Part shown: one piece after another, positions 43,078 to 55,985 of the stretch
How the letters are laid out: each line of letters starts with the position of its first letter
Numbering within the stretch: position 1 is the first letter of the stretch
Source of the DNA: Limonium bicolor
Taxonomy: Eukaryota; Streptophyta; Magnoliopsida; Caryophyllales; Plumbaginaceae
DNA length: 64,000 nt
Reading direction: 5' to 3'
Assembly: GCA_023374045.1 (NCBI GenBank)
Contig: CM041779.1
Coordinates: 145,887,485-145,951,484, forward strand
Notes under the pieces: generated by a model
Told to the model about the DNA's origin: nothing
What the model saw: the letters and a program-made list of their open reading frames with translations, nothing else
Databases searched by the model: none
Made by a program: the position numbers and the translations under genes

Positions 43078-43533
43078 TGTGATACCCCATCCCACATCGG
43101 GATATGAGTAGTAATATGAATGGTTTATAAGGATACATATGGGTTGACTACAACAACAAGACCTTCCACTTTTAAGCCCAAGTGAGGATTGAGGACCTAA
43201 AGTGGCTAGTTTTCAAGCCTGAATGGTTTGAAAGCAAGGTTGTTGGACAGTTACCCATATGGGGTGTTACAAATGGTATCAGAGCGGACTCGGGACCGTG
43301 TCGGGATGGGCTACCTGATACCTACCGAGGAGGTCCATGGGACTTGGATGTTAGGCTTGCGACGAGGACGTCACATTCTTTGAGTGGGGGAGTATGTGAT
43401 ACCCCATCCCACATCGGGATATGAGTAGTAATATGAATGGTTTATAAGGATACATATGGGTTGACTACAACATCAAGACCTTCCACTTTTAAGCCCAAGT
43501 GAGGATTGAGGGCCTAAAGTGGCTAGTTTTCAA
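43078..43533 (+). mobile_element. TRIM (miniature LTR retrotransposon)
   Basis: LTR 1 is 43078-43271 (194 bases, TGTGATACCCC...GGGTGTTACA). A PBS TGGTATCAGAGC (43274-43285) follows, then a 123-base interior ending in GAGTGGGGGAGTA. LTR 2 begins at 43395 and is broken at 43533 by LTR G; its last part is at 45862-45978. The whole is flanked by TCTTA (43073-43077 and 45979-45983). It has no coding capacity, as expected for TRIMs. Confidence 0.88.
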
Positions 43534-43698
43534 ATGTTTTGGGTAATATCTTTTAAGAGAGGTGAAATTACTTACATATATGTGTATATACTTATTTAAG
43601 TAGAAACTTATGTTAAATCAAGGAATTTAATTATTTTACGTGTTATTTATTATATTATATGGGAGTTAATATTTTAATTAAAACTAAGGAAAATATAC

Positions 43699-43708
<10 letters not shown>

Positions 43709-43750
<42 letters not shown>

Positions 43751-44110
43751 CACATATATAAAAGGGAATAAAGTAGTAACTTAGGGTAAAGCAGGGAGCT
43801 AATAAATTTACACTTATATTAACTAAATATTATAAGAGCTAGTATCCTACGATATAGTAAAAGAAATACTTTATGAGACATACTTGGAATGCAGTTAAAG
43901 GTTGTAGTAATAAGATAGTTTAAATATAATAAGTTACATAGGGGATGTCTTAATTAAATTCTAATACAGGTATACTATATATAAATAAATAGAGGAAAAC
44001 ACTTTATTTTATAAACCGTATATCGGTTGTGGTTATGCCTAGAAGTTATTAAACATAATTAAATACAATAAAATTTCCTAAAATTGTTATGGATAAATCT
44101 TAATACATAA

Positions 44111-44146
<36 letters not shown>

Positions 44147-44219
44147 TAAAATAGATGAGGGAAATAACATTCCTTGTGATAGTTATAATAAGGAGGATAT
44201 ATATATATATATATATATT
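43709..44219. repeat. Three (TA)n microsatellites
   Basis: Pure TA/AT runs are present at 43709-43749, 44112-44144 and 44196-44219 inside LTR G. Confidence 0.95.
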
Positions 44220-44994
44220 AAACCTTAGGTTTTAATCGGTGTGTAATTAAATAGTCACTATTAACTTAAGGGTTTAGTTACACAACATAATCGTAACACG
44301 GTCTTGGGCTAACCTACTAAGCCCAAGTCTATGAACTCCAAAAGCCCACTTAAACAATTCAAAGAGAGTTTGGGTCACTCTCAGGAATAAATTTTAAACC
44401 GTTCCAAACTAACGAAATGGGCCTAACAAAGGATTTAGTTAACAAGTCAAGCCCAAATCTTTGTGAGGGAATAATGGTAAACCTGGAACTATTAATCAGT
44501 AAGAAAAGAAGGTTGTTTAGTTTATAAGTCCCTTAACTAATCGACACTTGGAACACCTTAATTATAGGTTACTATTGGGGAATCACTTATTCGAGCTATT
44601 TATTGTTCTTCACATACCAGGTACGATTTCTCGTACTCCGATACTTTTGCTGATTGACTTATGGGATGTTTTTGACAAACGCTAACTGAGTTTAAGAGGA
44701 ATTTCTAAAAGGAAATAGTTGTGTGACTAACTCATCTTGTGTGACTAACTGAGCCTTGAATGTGAAACTCACATGGGTATTGGTTCCTTCTATTTAGCTG
44801 TTCCATTAGACATTGACTGCTTAGGGTTTACGCTTCTGCACTCTGTAGGACTGATTGTTTTAGTATTGCTCTGGGTAGTTAGTGATCTAGTGGGAACTTG
44901 GAAAAGGGTGAATTTTGGTAAATTCTTCTTTTGACTCTGGATATCGTTTCATCCATGAGCTGGTTCTTGATGTTTTGACGTGCGTGCGTCTTCA

Positions 44995-45190
44995 ATGGTA
45001 ACAGTGACAGGCTGTATATCCCCTGTCCCAAAAGGGACGTAGTAGACAGTGAGGGGCTGTATATCCCCTGTCCCAAAAGGGACGTGGTAGACAGTGAGGG
45101 GTTGTATATCCCCTGTCCCAAAAGGGACGTAGTAAACAGTGAGGGGCTGTATATCCCCTGTCCTAAAAGGACGTACTTGGCGGTGGGGGC
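44995..45190 (+). repeat. 45-base minisatellite in LTR G
   Basis: About four copies of a 45-base unit containing TATATCCCCTGTCCC and AAAAGGGACG are present. Each unit holds GTCCC/GGGAC and AGGGG/CCCCT inverted pairs. The open - strand frames with repeated LLGQGIYSPSLSTTS are produced by the 15-codon period. One breakpoint of the large tandem triplication lies in this array. Confidence 0.9.
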
Positions 45191-45978
45191 CATCTCTCCC
45201 AGTTGAATTATTCCACTCTTGAGTCATTGGTTCTTGGATCTATCTTATCATTCCTAGTCCTTTGTGACTATCTGAGTCTTTCTACTCCTAACGGGAATTG
45301 GGTTTAACTAAGGCATTGGATGTTCACTAACACATGGTGTGGTTTTGTTTCACTAACTTTACCTTCCAATTATTTATCTTTATCCTTAACTTGTTATCTT
45401 TGGCTTGGTGATTTTAAAGTGCCTTATTTCCCTGTTTTACTTTCAAGAGTTTAATTTCAAGTTACTGTTTATTTTGAAGAGTTATGTTTTAAAGATTGCT
45501 TTGGAGAATCGTACCAGTTCCATTCCAGGGAACTGATCCACCCCTCTCGGGGTGGGCTGCTTGATTTTATCTTGCAGGTACGAGTTATTTTACAGGTGGC
45601 CACGAAGAGAACGAGTGATTGGGATGGGATTAGGTTTTGAGAGTTTATGTGTTTTATTACTGTTTTACTTTTGTTAAGTTTTCTCGAGGTTCAGGCCGTG
45701 ACAGTTGTAATCTTTAAGTTGTAATTTGGTGAGGTTTGGTGCCGGGTGTTTGGAACCCGATGGTCTGTACGCCTTTAGTATTTTATTTCCGCTATAAATA
45801 TGTTAAATAGGGGCGTTACAGAAATTGGTATCAGAGCGTAGTTACGCTCTGAACCCGAGGAAACAAGACCTTCCACTTTTAAGCCCAAGTGAGGATTGAG
45901 GGCCTAAAGTGGCTAGTTTTCAAGCCTGAATGCTTTGAGAGCTAGGTTGTTGGACAGTTACCCATATGGGGTGTTACA

Positions 45979-46642
45979 TCTTATAAAAACTCTCAGCCTT
46001 ACGTGACTCCGTTCTCCTTTTCTGCCCCGTTGGTACTTCCTTCCTCCTTTGTTGTACCATATAAAGATTAGCAGCTTTATCGTATGCCTCTTGTAAAGTA
46101 CTTATAGGTATTATACTCAGAGCTTCTTGTAAATCCCAATTTAACCCCTCCAGGAAACGTTGAACCTTAGCAGTCTCATCAGGTACCACATGCGGAGCAA
46201 ATCTAGCAAGCTCCACAAACTTAGCATGATAAGTTTTAACATCATCTGTTTGTTGCCTCAATCTGGTAAATTCCTGATATTTCTGCAACCTTACATGCTC
46301 CGGATAAAATCTTTTCCTCATCGCATCTTTCAACATATTCCATCCAAAACCCGGATTTCCTTTGAGTCTCTCCTCCTCTGCAGTCCACCACAAATCAGCC
46401 TCTCCTTTAAAATAAAATACAGCCCCACTTTCCTTCTTTTCTTCAGGGCAATCAATGATATCAAATATTTTGTCAAACTCTCTGATCCCCTCCTCCAGAA
46501 TCACTGGATCCTCTTCTCCCGAATAAGTACTTGGTTTCATAGCTGCTATCCTCCGAGAGAAATCCTTAGGTATTTCAGCTCTAGCCTCATGTTGTTCCAA
46601 GATTCTTCCCATGCTCAGTGCCAACTCCCTCAGTTCATCCAT
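45979..46642 (-). CDS. Element C gag core, copy 1 (intact)
   Basis: The 222-codon frame starts MDELRELALSMG. It has STYSGEEDPVI, the AVFYFKGEADLWW motif and KTYHAKFVELARFAP, typical of Tekay-like gag. It ends at KAESFYK where the TRIM inserted. STLQEAYDKAA aligns with element A across A's first intron. This is the best-preserved of three copies. Confidence 0.9.
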
Positions 46643-46863
46643 CTGTCCTCTCCCTTCTCCATTACTCTGCCCTCTCCCCTCTCCGTTATTCTACACACAG
46701 ATATGTTAGTTGCAATATAATCAATCAAGCACATAAATATCACAGCAAATAGTATTTTCAGAACCACATGGTTCTGCCTACTCCTAAACCTAAGCCTGGG
46801 TCACCTTGCTTCCTAGACAAACTCGAATTTTCCCCTCCAGCCAACCCGGCTCTGATACCACCC

Positions 46864-48787
46864 TGTAACTCCCCGGTTTACCACCACCGTATACTTAACC
46901 ATTTTTTCCCTTTTTTTAAGACATGCTATAACTGAAATAACATCATTAGCTTGTATTATACATGCGTCAGTTTTTTTTACATAAGGTCCCCTAATACTAT
47001 CCCCGGGGGTTACCGCCACACTTACTAAAGACCAGTAAGTGTAAGCCTACTTACCACCACCACCCCTACGTTAGCTATCTTACAACGCTGTTCTACTACC
47101 AAAAGAGTGACACAACCAACCCGTCACTTTACACCTTAGTACCAAAAGACCCCTTTCCAGCCAACCACTAAGTTAGCTCCTACTCCTATTTTACACCAAA
47201 AGTAAAGGGGTATCAAAAGGCTATTACATCGCTAGCATCTTAGCCTGGGACTACTTCCATGTACTCATAAACAGTGGAAACATCATGAGTTATAGACTGA
47301 CTGCTGCCATTCTTCGGGTGCCTAAAACCCTGTATCTTCTTGTTCCACTCCTCAAATACTATCTCGGTGACCCCAGGCTGAATACTTCTACGATAGGTGA
47401 CAAACATGAAAATATAGAAAGTATCGGTGGACTCGTCCTCAGTGCAGAGAAGGTGACCATCCCAGTTACCCTGAATTCACAGAATTCATATACACAGGAA
47501 AACACAAACAAATAAAATCAGTAAAAACTGAGTAACACTACCACACCCCGTAAAAACTTATTTTCTCTTTAAAACCTTTGTTTCCAGTAAATATTAACAA
47601 TTATAACAAATCAGGAAAGATCACACACCATTTACCTGTACCAAGAATTATCAAGAGATAATTAATATCATATACAAGATATTTCCAAATGAAGTCCACC
47701 ACCACCACCACCCACCCTATGTCCTTAAGTGTGCACACCCCCTATTGAAAACTTCTACCCAATAGGAGTAGATCATAGTGGCAGCTCCAATTCATTAGTA
47801 GGAGCTTATATTGTTGCCGGAACATCAGCTTGGCCTTTAAGGCTCTCACAAGAGGCATAGCCTTCGGATAACCATGATACCAACATCACACAATACTTTC
47901 CACCACCACCACAAGAGGTTGTCCTTAAACACATTTACAAACCATGAGTAAGATATCATAAACCATCTTAAGCACAAGCAACACAAGTAGTAATTCACAC
48001 ATCAAGCTCAACTACTTGTAAAATCACCTTAATAACATCATAAAATACCATTCAAGCTTCAATAAATCAGAAAGTCAAACAAATTCCAAGAAAGAACCTT
48101 AGAAAGCTTGAAAACTCATTTTTGACCAAAATCACTATTTACCAACTTAGATAATAACGTCCCAAAGGAGTATCGGCCTAAAATTTTAACCATGCTCCTA
48201 GGTCCTCAACACGAGTATCTCCATAAAATTTCAGCTCAAGATCAATTCGGAAACCCATTTAACCATTCAGAAAGGCTTAAAGCACATTTTCTCATTTTTA
48301 GCTTCCTTGCCATGTCTAACCAACTTAAATATCTCCATTCGACTTGATTGTTCAACCATAACCATATATTCACAATTCAAGACTACCCTCAAAATGTAAG
48401 CTCAAAATCATGTGGGAAACCCATCTAAACAATTCCTAAAGCTTAAAGCATATTTTTCTCCATTTTCAAAGTTCCTTAGAGTTTTCCTACTTCCCAACCT
48501 TATTTCGACTTGACTTTCTAGTATGTTCACTAAGCATTCATCCCTAGTTTACTGTAAAAATGTTAAGAAAATATAAGATATGATTCATAGGTAACCAAAT
48601 AGAATGACTTAAGAAAGAAAATAAGATTTAAAGGTGAAAGTGATGTGCATAGATGTTACATGTCCTCTCCTAGCCATTTTGGTGTTCTTCTACCTTGATT
48701 ATAGGTTTCTTGAACTCAAAATCCCCACCAACCAAGTCACCCACCTTGGAGTGTGGCTTCCACTCCTTAAACTTGCCTTTTTCCTTG
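46864..48787 (-). repeat. Element C LTR, copy 1 (truncated)
   Basis: It starts TGTAACTCCCCGG next to the PBS (- strand TGGTATCAGAGC at 46860-46849) and is cut at the unit boundary. It matches 50520-52434 and 54178-55985. Small ORFs near 47285 and in the other copies are LTR sequence, not genes. Confidence 0.9.
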
Positions 48788-51700
48788 TCCCAAAAGGGAC
48801 GTAGTAAACAGTGAGGGGCTATATATCCCCTGTCCTAAAAGGACGTACTTGGCGGTGGGGGCCATCTCTCCCAGTTGAATTATTCCACTCTTGAGTCATT
48901 GGTTCTTGGATCTATCTTATCATTCCTAGTCCTTTGTGACTATCTGAGTCTTTTTACTCCTAACGGGAATTGGGTTTAACTAAGGCATTGGATGTTCACT
49001 AACACATGGTGTGGTTTTGTTTCACTAACTTTACCTTCCTATTATTTATCTTTATCCTTAACTTGTTATCTTTGGCTTGGTGATTTTAAAGTGCCTTATT
49101 TCCCTGTTTTACTTTCAAGAGTTTAATTTCAAGTTACTGTTTATTTTGAAGAGTTATGTTTTAAAGATTGCTTTGAAGAATCGTACCAGTTCCATTCCAG
49201 GGAACTGACCCACCCCTCTCGGGGTGGGCTGCTTGGTTTTATCTTGCAGGTATGAGTTATTTTACAGGTGGCCACGAAGAGAACGAGTGATTGGGATGGG
49301 ATTAGGTTTTGAGAGTTTATGTGTTTTATTATTGTTTTACTTTTGTTAAGTTTTCTCGAGGTTCAAGCCGTGACAGTTGTAATCTTTAAGTTGTAATTTG
49401 GTGAGGTTTGGTGCCGGGTGTTTGGAACCCGATGGTCTGTACGCCTTTAGTATTTTATTTCCGCTATAAATATGTTAAATAGGGGCGTTACAGAAATTGG
49501 TATCAGAGCGTAGTTACGCTCTGAACCCGAGGAAGCAAGACCTTCCACTTTTAAGCCCAAGTGAGGATTGAGGGCCTAAAGTGGCTAGTTTTGAAGCCTG
49601 AATGCTTTGAGAGCTAGGTTGTTGGACATATGGGGTGTTACATCTTACAAAAACTCTCAGCCTTACGTGACTCCGTTCTCCTTTTCTGCCCCGTTGGTAC
49701 TTCCTTCCTCCTTTGTTGTACCATATAAAGATTAGCAGCTTTATCGTATGCCTCTTGTAAAGTACTTATAGGTATTATACTCAGAGCTTCTTGTAAATCC
49801 CAATTTAACCCGTCCAGGAAACGTTGAACCTTAGCAGTCTCATCAGGTACCACATGCGGAGCAAATCTAGCAAGCTCCACAAACTTAGCATGATAAGTTT
49901 TAACATCATCTGTTTGTTGCCTCAATCCGGTAAATTCCTGATATTCTGCAACCTTACATGCTCCGGATAAAATCTTTTCCTCATCGCATCTTTCAACATA
50001 TTCCATCCAAAACCCGGATTTCCTTTGAGTCTCTCCTCCTCCGCAGTCCACCACAAATCAGCCTCTCCTTTAAAATAAAATACAGCCCCACTTTCCTTCT
50101 TTTCTTCAGGGCAATCAATGATATCAAATTTTGTCAAATCTCTGATCCCCTCCTCCAGAATCACTGGATCCTCTTCTCCCGAATAAGTACTTGGTTTCAT
50201 AGCTGCTATCCTCCGAGAGAAATCCTTAGGTATTTCAGCTCTAGCCTCATGTTGCTCCAAGATTCTTCCATGCTCAGTGCCAACTCCCTCAGTTCATCCA
50301 TTGTCCTCCCTTCTCCATTACTCTGCCCTCTCCCCTCTCCGTTATTCTACACACAGATATGTTAGTTGCAATATAATCAATCAAGCACATAAATATCACA
50401 GCAAATCGTATTTTCAGAACCACATGGTTCTGCCTACTCCTAAACCTAAGCCTGGGTCACCTTGCTTCCTAGACAAACTCGAATTTTCCCCTCCAGCCAA
50501 CCCGGCTCTGATACCACCATGTAACTCCCCGGTTTACCACCACCGTATACTTAACCATTTTTTTCCCTTTTTTTAAGACATGCTATAACTGAAATAACAT
50601 CATTAGCTTGTATTATACATGCGTCAGTTTTTTTTACATAAGGTCCCCTAATACTATCCCCGGGGGTTACCGCCACACTTACTAAAGACCAGTAAGTGTA
50701 AGGCTACTTACCACCACCACCCCTACGTTAGCTATCTTACAACGCTGTTCTACTACCAAAAGAGTGACACAACCAACCCGTCACTTTACACCTTAGTACC
50801 AAAAGACCCCTTTCCAGCCAACCACTAAGTTAGCTCCTACTCCTATTTTACACCAAAAGTAAAGGGGTATCAAAAGGCTATTACATCGCTAGCATCTTAG
50901 CCTGGGACTACTTCCATGTACTCATAAACAGTGGAAATATCATGAGTGATAGACTGACTGCTGCCATTCTCCGGGTGCCTAAAACCCTGTATCTTCTTGT
51001 TCCACTCCTCAAATACTATCTCGGTGACCCCAGGCTGAATACTTCTACGACAGGTGACAAACATGAAAATATAGAAAGTATCAGTGGACTCGTCCTCAGT
51101 GCAGAGAAGGTGACCATCCCAGTTACCCAGAATTCATATACACAGGAAAACACAAACAAATAAAATCAGTAAAAACTGAGTAACACTACCACACCCCGTA
51201 AAAACTTATTTTCTCTTTAAAACCTTTGTTTCCAGTAAATATTAACAATTATAACAAATCAGGAAAGATCACACACCATTTACCTGTACCAAGAATTATC
51301 AAGAGATAATTAATATCATATACAAGATATTTCCAAATGAAGTCCACCACCACCACCACCCACCCTATGTCCTTAAGTGTGCACACCCCCTATTGAAAAC
51401 TTCTGCCCAATAGGAGTAGATCATAGTGGCAGCTCCAATTCATTAGTAGGAGCTTATATTGTTGCCGGAACATCAGCTTGGCCTTTAAGGCTCTCACAAG
51501 AGGCATAGCCTTAGGATAACCATGATACCAACATCACACAATACTTTCCACCACCACCACAAGAGGATATCCTTAAACACATTTACAAACCATGAGTAAG
51601 ATATCATAAACCATCTTAAGCACAAGCAACACAAGTGGTAATTCACACATCAAGCTCACCTAATTGTAAAATCACCTAAATAACATCATAAAATACCATT

Positions 51701-52434
51701 CAAGCTTCAATAAATCAGAAAGTCAAACAAATTCCAAGAAAGAACCTTAGAAAGCTTGAAAACTCATTTTTGACCAAAATCACTATTTACCAACTTAGAT
51801 AATAACGTCCCAAAGGAGTATCGGCCTAAAATTTTAACCATGCTCCTAGGTCCTCAACACAAGTATCTCCACAAAATTCAGCTCAAGCTCAATTCGGAAA
51901 CCCATTTAACCATTCAGAAAGGCTTAAAGCACATTTTCTCATTTTTAGCTTCCTTGCCATGTCTAACCAACTTAAATATCTCCATTCGACTTGATTGTTC
52001 AACCATAACCATATATTCACTATTCAAGACTACCCTCAAAATTTAAGCTCAAACTCATGTGGGAAACCCATCTAAACAATTCCTAAAGCTTAAAGCATAT
52101 TTTTCTCCATTTTCAAAGTTCCTTAGAGTTTTCCTACTTCCCAACCTTATTTCGACTTGATTTTATAGTATGTTCACTAAGCATTCATCCCTAGTTTACT
52201 GTAAAAATTTTAAGAAAATATAAGATAGGATTCGTAGGTAACCAAAGAGAATGACTTAAGAAAGAAAATAAGCCTTAAAGGTGAAAGTGATGTGCATAGA
52301 TGTTACCTGTCCTCTCCTAGCCATTTTGGTGTTCTTCTACCTTGATTATAGGTTTCTTGAACTCAAAATCCCCACCAACCAAGTCACCCACCTTGGAGTG
52401 TGGCTTCCACTCCTTAAACTTGCCTTTTTCCTTG
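48788..52434. repeat. Tandem unit 2 of 3 (3.65 kb)
   Basis: It has the same order as unit 1: LTR G end (48788-49492), PBS, TRIM fragment to 49642, C gag copy 2, C PBS (50506-50517), C LTR (50520-52434). Both junctions read CCTTG|TCCCAAAA, so the units are joined at the identical point. Confidence 0.93.
49643..50300 (-). pseudogene. Element C gag core, copy 2
   Basis: It is the same gag as 45979-46642 but with small deletions that shift the frame near 50130 and 49945, leaving two partial frames. The upstream ATG region is also disrupted near 50270. Confidence 0.88.
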
Positions 52435-55400
52435 TCCCAAAAGGGACGTAGTAAACAGTGAGGGGTTGTATATCCCCTGTCCTAAAAGGACGTACTTGGC
52501 GGTGGGGGCCATCTCTCCCAGTTGAATTATTCCACTCTTGAGTCATTGGTTCTTGGATCTATCTTATCATTCCTAGTCCTTTGTGACTATCTGAGTCTTT
52601 CTACTTCTAACGGGAATTGGGTTTAACTAAGGCATTGGATGTTCACTAACACATGGTGTGGTTTTGTTTCACTAACTTTACCTTCCTATTATTTATCTTT
52701 ATCCTTAACTTGTTATCTTTGGCTCGGTGATTTTAAAGTGCCTTATTTCCCTGTTTTACTTTCAAGAGTTTAATTTCAAGTTACTGTTTATTTTGAAGAG
52801 TTATGTTTTAAAGATTGCTTTGAAGAATCGTACCAGTTCCATTCTAGGGAACTGACCCACCCCTCTCGGGGTGGGCTGCTTGGTTTTATCTTGCAGGTAC
52901 GAGTTATTTTACAGGTGGCCACGAAGAGAACGAGTGATTGGGATGGGATTAGGTTTTGAGAGTTTATGTGTTTTATTACTGTTTTACTTTTGTTAAGTTT
53001 TCTCGAGGTTCAGGCCGTGACAGTTGTAATCTTTAAGTTGTAATTTGGTGAGGTTTGGTGCCGGGTGTTTGGAACCCGATGGTCTGTACGCCTTTAGTAT
53101 TTTATTTCCGCTATAAATATGTTAAATAGGGGCGTTACAGAAATTGGTATCAGTGCGTAGTTACGCTCTGAACCCGAGGAAACAAGACCTTCCACTTTTA
53201 AGCCCAAGTGAGGATTGAGGGCCTAAAGTGGCTAGTTTTCAAGCCTGAATGCTTTGAGAGCTAGGTTGTTGGACCGTTACCATATGGGGTGTTACATCTT
53301 ATAAAAATTCTCAGCCTTACGTGACTCCGTTCTCCTTTTCTGCCCCGTTGGTACTTCCTTCCTCCTTTGTTGTACCATATAAAGATTAGCAGCTTTATCG
53401 AATGCCTCTTGTAAAGTACTTATAGGTATTATACTCAGAGCTTCTTGTAAATCCCAATTTAACCCCTCCAGGAAACGTTGAACCTTAGCAGTCTCATCAG
53501 GTACCACATGCGGAGCAAATCTAGCAAGCTCCACAAACTTAGCATGATAAGTTTTAACATCATGTTTGTTGCCTCAATCCGGTAAATTCCTGATATTTCT
53601 GCAACCTTACATGCTCTGGATAAAATCTTTTCCTCATCGCATCTTTCAACATATTCCATCCAAAACCCGGATTTCCTTTGAGTCTCTCCTCCTCCGCAGT
53701 CCACCACAAATCAGCCTCTTCTTTAAAATAAAATACAGCCCCACTTTCCTTCTTTTCTTCAGGGCAATCAATGATATCAAATATTTTGTCAAACTCTCTG
53801 ATCCCCTCCTCCAGAATCACTGGATCCTCTTCTCCCGAATAAGTACTTGGTTTCATAGCTGCTATCCTCCGAGAGAAATCCTTATGTATTTCAGCTCTAG
53901 CCTCATGTTGCTCCAAGATTCTTCCCATGCTCAGTGCCAACTCCCTCAGTTCATCCATCTGTCCTCTCCCTTCTCCAATACTCTGCCCTCTCCCTCTCCG
54001 TTATTCTACACACAGATATGTTAGTTGCAATATATCAATCAAGCACATAAATATCACAGCAAATCGTATTTTCAGAACCACATGGTTCTGCCTACTCCTA
54101 AACCTAAGCCCTGGGTCACCTTGCTTCCTAGACAAACTCGAATTTTCCCCTCCAGCCAACCCGGCTCTGATACACCCTGTAACTCCCCGGTTTACCACCA
54201 CCGTATACTTAACCATTTTTTTCCCTTTTTTTAAGACATGCTAACTGAAATAACATCATTAGCTTGTATTATACATGCGTCAGTTTTTTTTTTACATAAG
54301 GTCCCCTAATACTATCCCGGGGGTTACCGCCACACTTACTAAAGACCAGTATGTGTAAGGCTACTTACCACCACCCCTACGTTAGCTATCTTACAACGCT
54401 GTTCTACTACCAAAAGAGTGACACAACCAACCCATCACTTTACACCTTAGTACCAAAAGACCCCTTTCCAGCCAACCACTAAGTTAGCTCCAACGCCTAT
54501 TTTACACCAAAAGTAAAGGGGTATCAAAAGGCTATTACATCGCAGCATCTTAGCCTGGGACTACTTCCATGTACTCATAAACAGTGGAAACATCATGAGT
54601 GATAGACTGACTGCTGCCATTCTCCGGGTGCCTAAAACCCTGTATCTTCTTGTTCCACTCCTCAAATACTATCTCGGTGACCCCAGGCTGAATACTTCTA
54701 CGATAGGTGACAAACATGAAAATATAGAAAGTATCGGTTGGACTCGTCCTCAGTGCAGAGAAGGTGGACCATCCCAGTTACCTTGAATTCACAGAATTCA
54801 TATACACAGGAAAACATAAACAAATAAAATCAGTAAAAACTGAGGTAACACTACCACACCCGTAAAAACTTATTTTTCTTTAAAAACCTTTGTTTCTAGT
54901 AAATATTAACATTATAACAAATCAGGAAAGATCACACACCATTACCTGTACCAAGAATTATCAAGAGATAATATTAATTCATACAAGATATTTCCAAATG
55001 AAGTCCACCACCACCACCACCCACCCTATGTCCTTAAGTGTGCACACCCCCTATGAAAAACTTCTGCCCAATAGGAGTAGATCATAGTGGCAGCTCCAAT
55101 TCATTAGTAGGAGCTTATATTGTTGCCGGAACAAGCTTGGCCTTTAAGGCTCTCACAAGACGCATAGCCTTAGGATAACCATGATACCAACATCACACAA
55201 TACTTTCCACCACCACCACAAGAGGTTATCCTTAAACACATTTAAAACCATGAGTAAGATATCATAAACCATCTTAAGCACAAGCAACACAAGTAGTAAT
55301 TCACACATCAGATCACCCACTTGTAAAATCACCTTAATAACATCATAAAATACCATTCAAGCTTCAATAATCAGAAAGTCAAACAAATTCCAAGAAAGAA

Positions 55401-55985
55401 CCTTAGAAAGCTTGAAAACTCATTTTTGACCAAAATCACTATTTACCAACTTAGATAATAACTTCCCAAAGGAGTATCGGCCTAAATTTTACCCATGCTC
55501 CTAGGTCCTCAACACAAGTATCTCCACAAAATTTCATTCGACTTGATTGTTCAACCATAACCATATATTCACTATTCAAGACTACCCTCAAATTTAAGCT
55601 CAAACTCATGTGGGAAACCCATCTAAACAATTCCTAAAGCTTAAAGCATATTTTTCTCCATTTTCAAAGTTCCTTAGAGTTTTCCTACTTCCCAACCTTA
55701 TTTCGACTTGATTTTCTAGTATGTTCACTAAGAATTCATCCCTAGTTTACTGTAAAAATGTTAAGAAAATATAAGATAGGATTCGTAGGTAACCAAATAG
55801 AATGACTTAAGAAAGAAAATAAGCTTTAAAGGTGAAAGTGATGTGCATAGATGTTACCTGTCCTCTTCTAGCCATTTTGGTGTTCTTCTACCTTTATTAT
55901 AGGTTTCTTGAACTCAAAATCCCCACCAACCAAGTCGCCCACCTTGGAGTGTGGCTTCCACTCCTTAAACTTGCCTTTTTCCTTG
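52435..55985. repeat. Tandem unit 3 of 3 (3.55 kb)
   Basis: It has the same composition as units 1 and 2 with more small indels. After CTTTTTCCTTG at 55985 it continues into the rest of the C LTR, so this copy retains the original right flank. The PBS in this unit lost a base (near 54173). Confidence 0.93.
53297..53958 (-). pseudogene. Element C gag core, copy 3
   Basis: It is the same gag, starting MDELRELALSMG at 53958. A deletion near 53562 shifts the frame so that two partial frames (132 and 80 residues) remain. Confidence 0.88.

Larger units (their letters stand above)
43535..45820 (+). repeat. LTR G: Tekay-type LTR inserted in the TRIM
   Basis: It starts TGTTTTGGGTAATATC and ends AGGGGCGTTACA. 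It is followed by GAAAT and the PBS TGGTATCAGAGC (45826-45837), then about 24 bases of leader. No gag, pol or second LTR follows; TRIM sequence resumes at about 45862. So only LTR and PBS of this element remain. The LTR contains three AT microsatellites and a 45-base tandem repeat. Confidence 0.85.
45116..48787. repeat. Tandem unit 1 of 3 (3.67 kb)
   Basis: The unit runs from TCCCAAAAGGGACG in the LTR G minisatellite through the LTR G end, PBS, TRIM fragment (45862-45978), C gag (45979-46642), C PBS (46849-46860) and C LTR (46864-48787). It ends at CTTTTTCCTTG. The next base starts unit 2 with the same TCCCAAAAGGG. Confidence 0.93.

Noticed and set aside
44879..45227. Two overlapping ORFs with 15-residue repeats in LTR G
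   Set aside because: They exist in several frames at once because the 45-base repeat has a period divisible by three; the region is LTR.
46160..46720. Plus-strand ORF of 186 codons opposite C gag, repeated in the other units
   Set aside because: It is the antisense shadow of the gag core; its apparent conservation comes from the tandem triplication.
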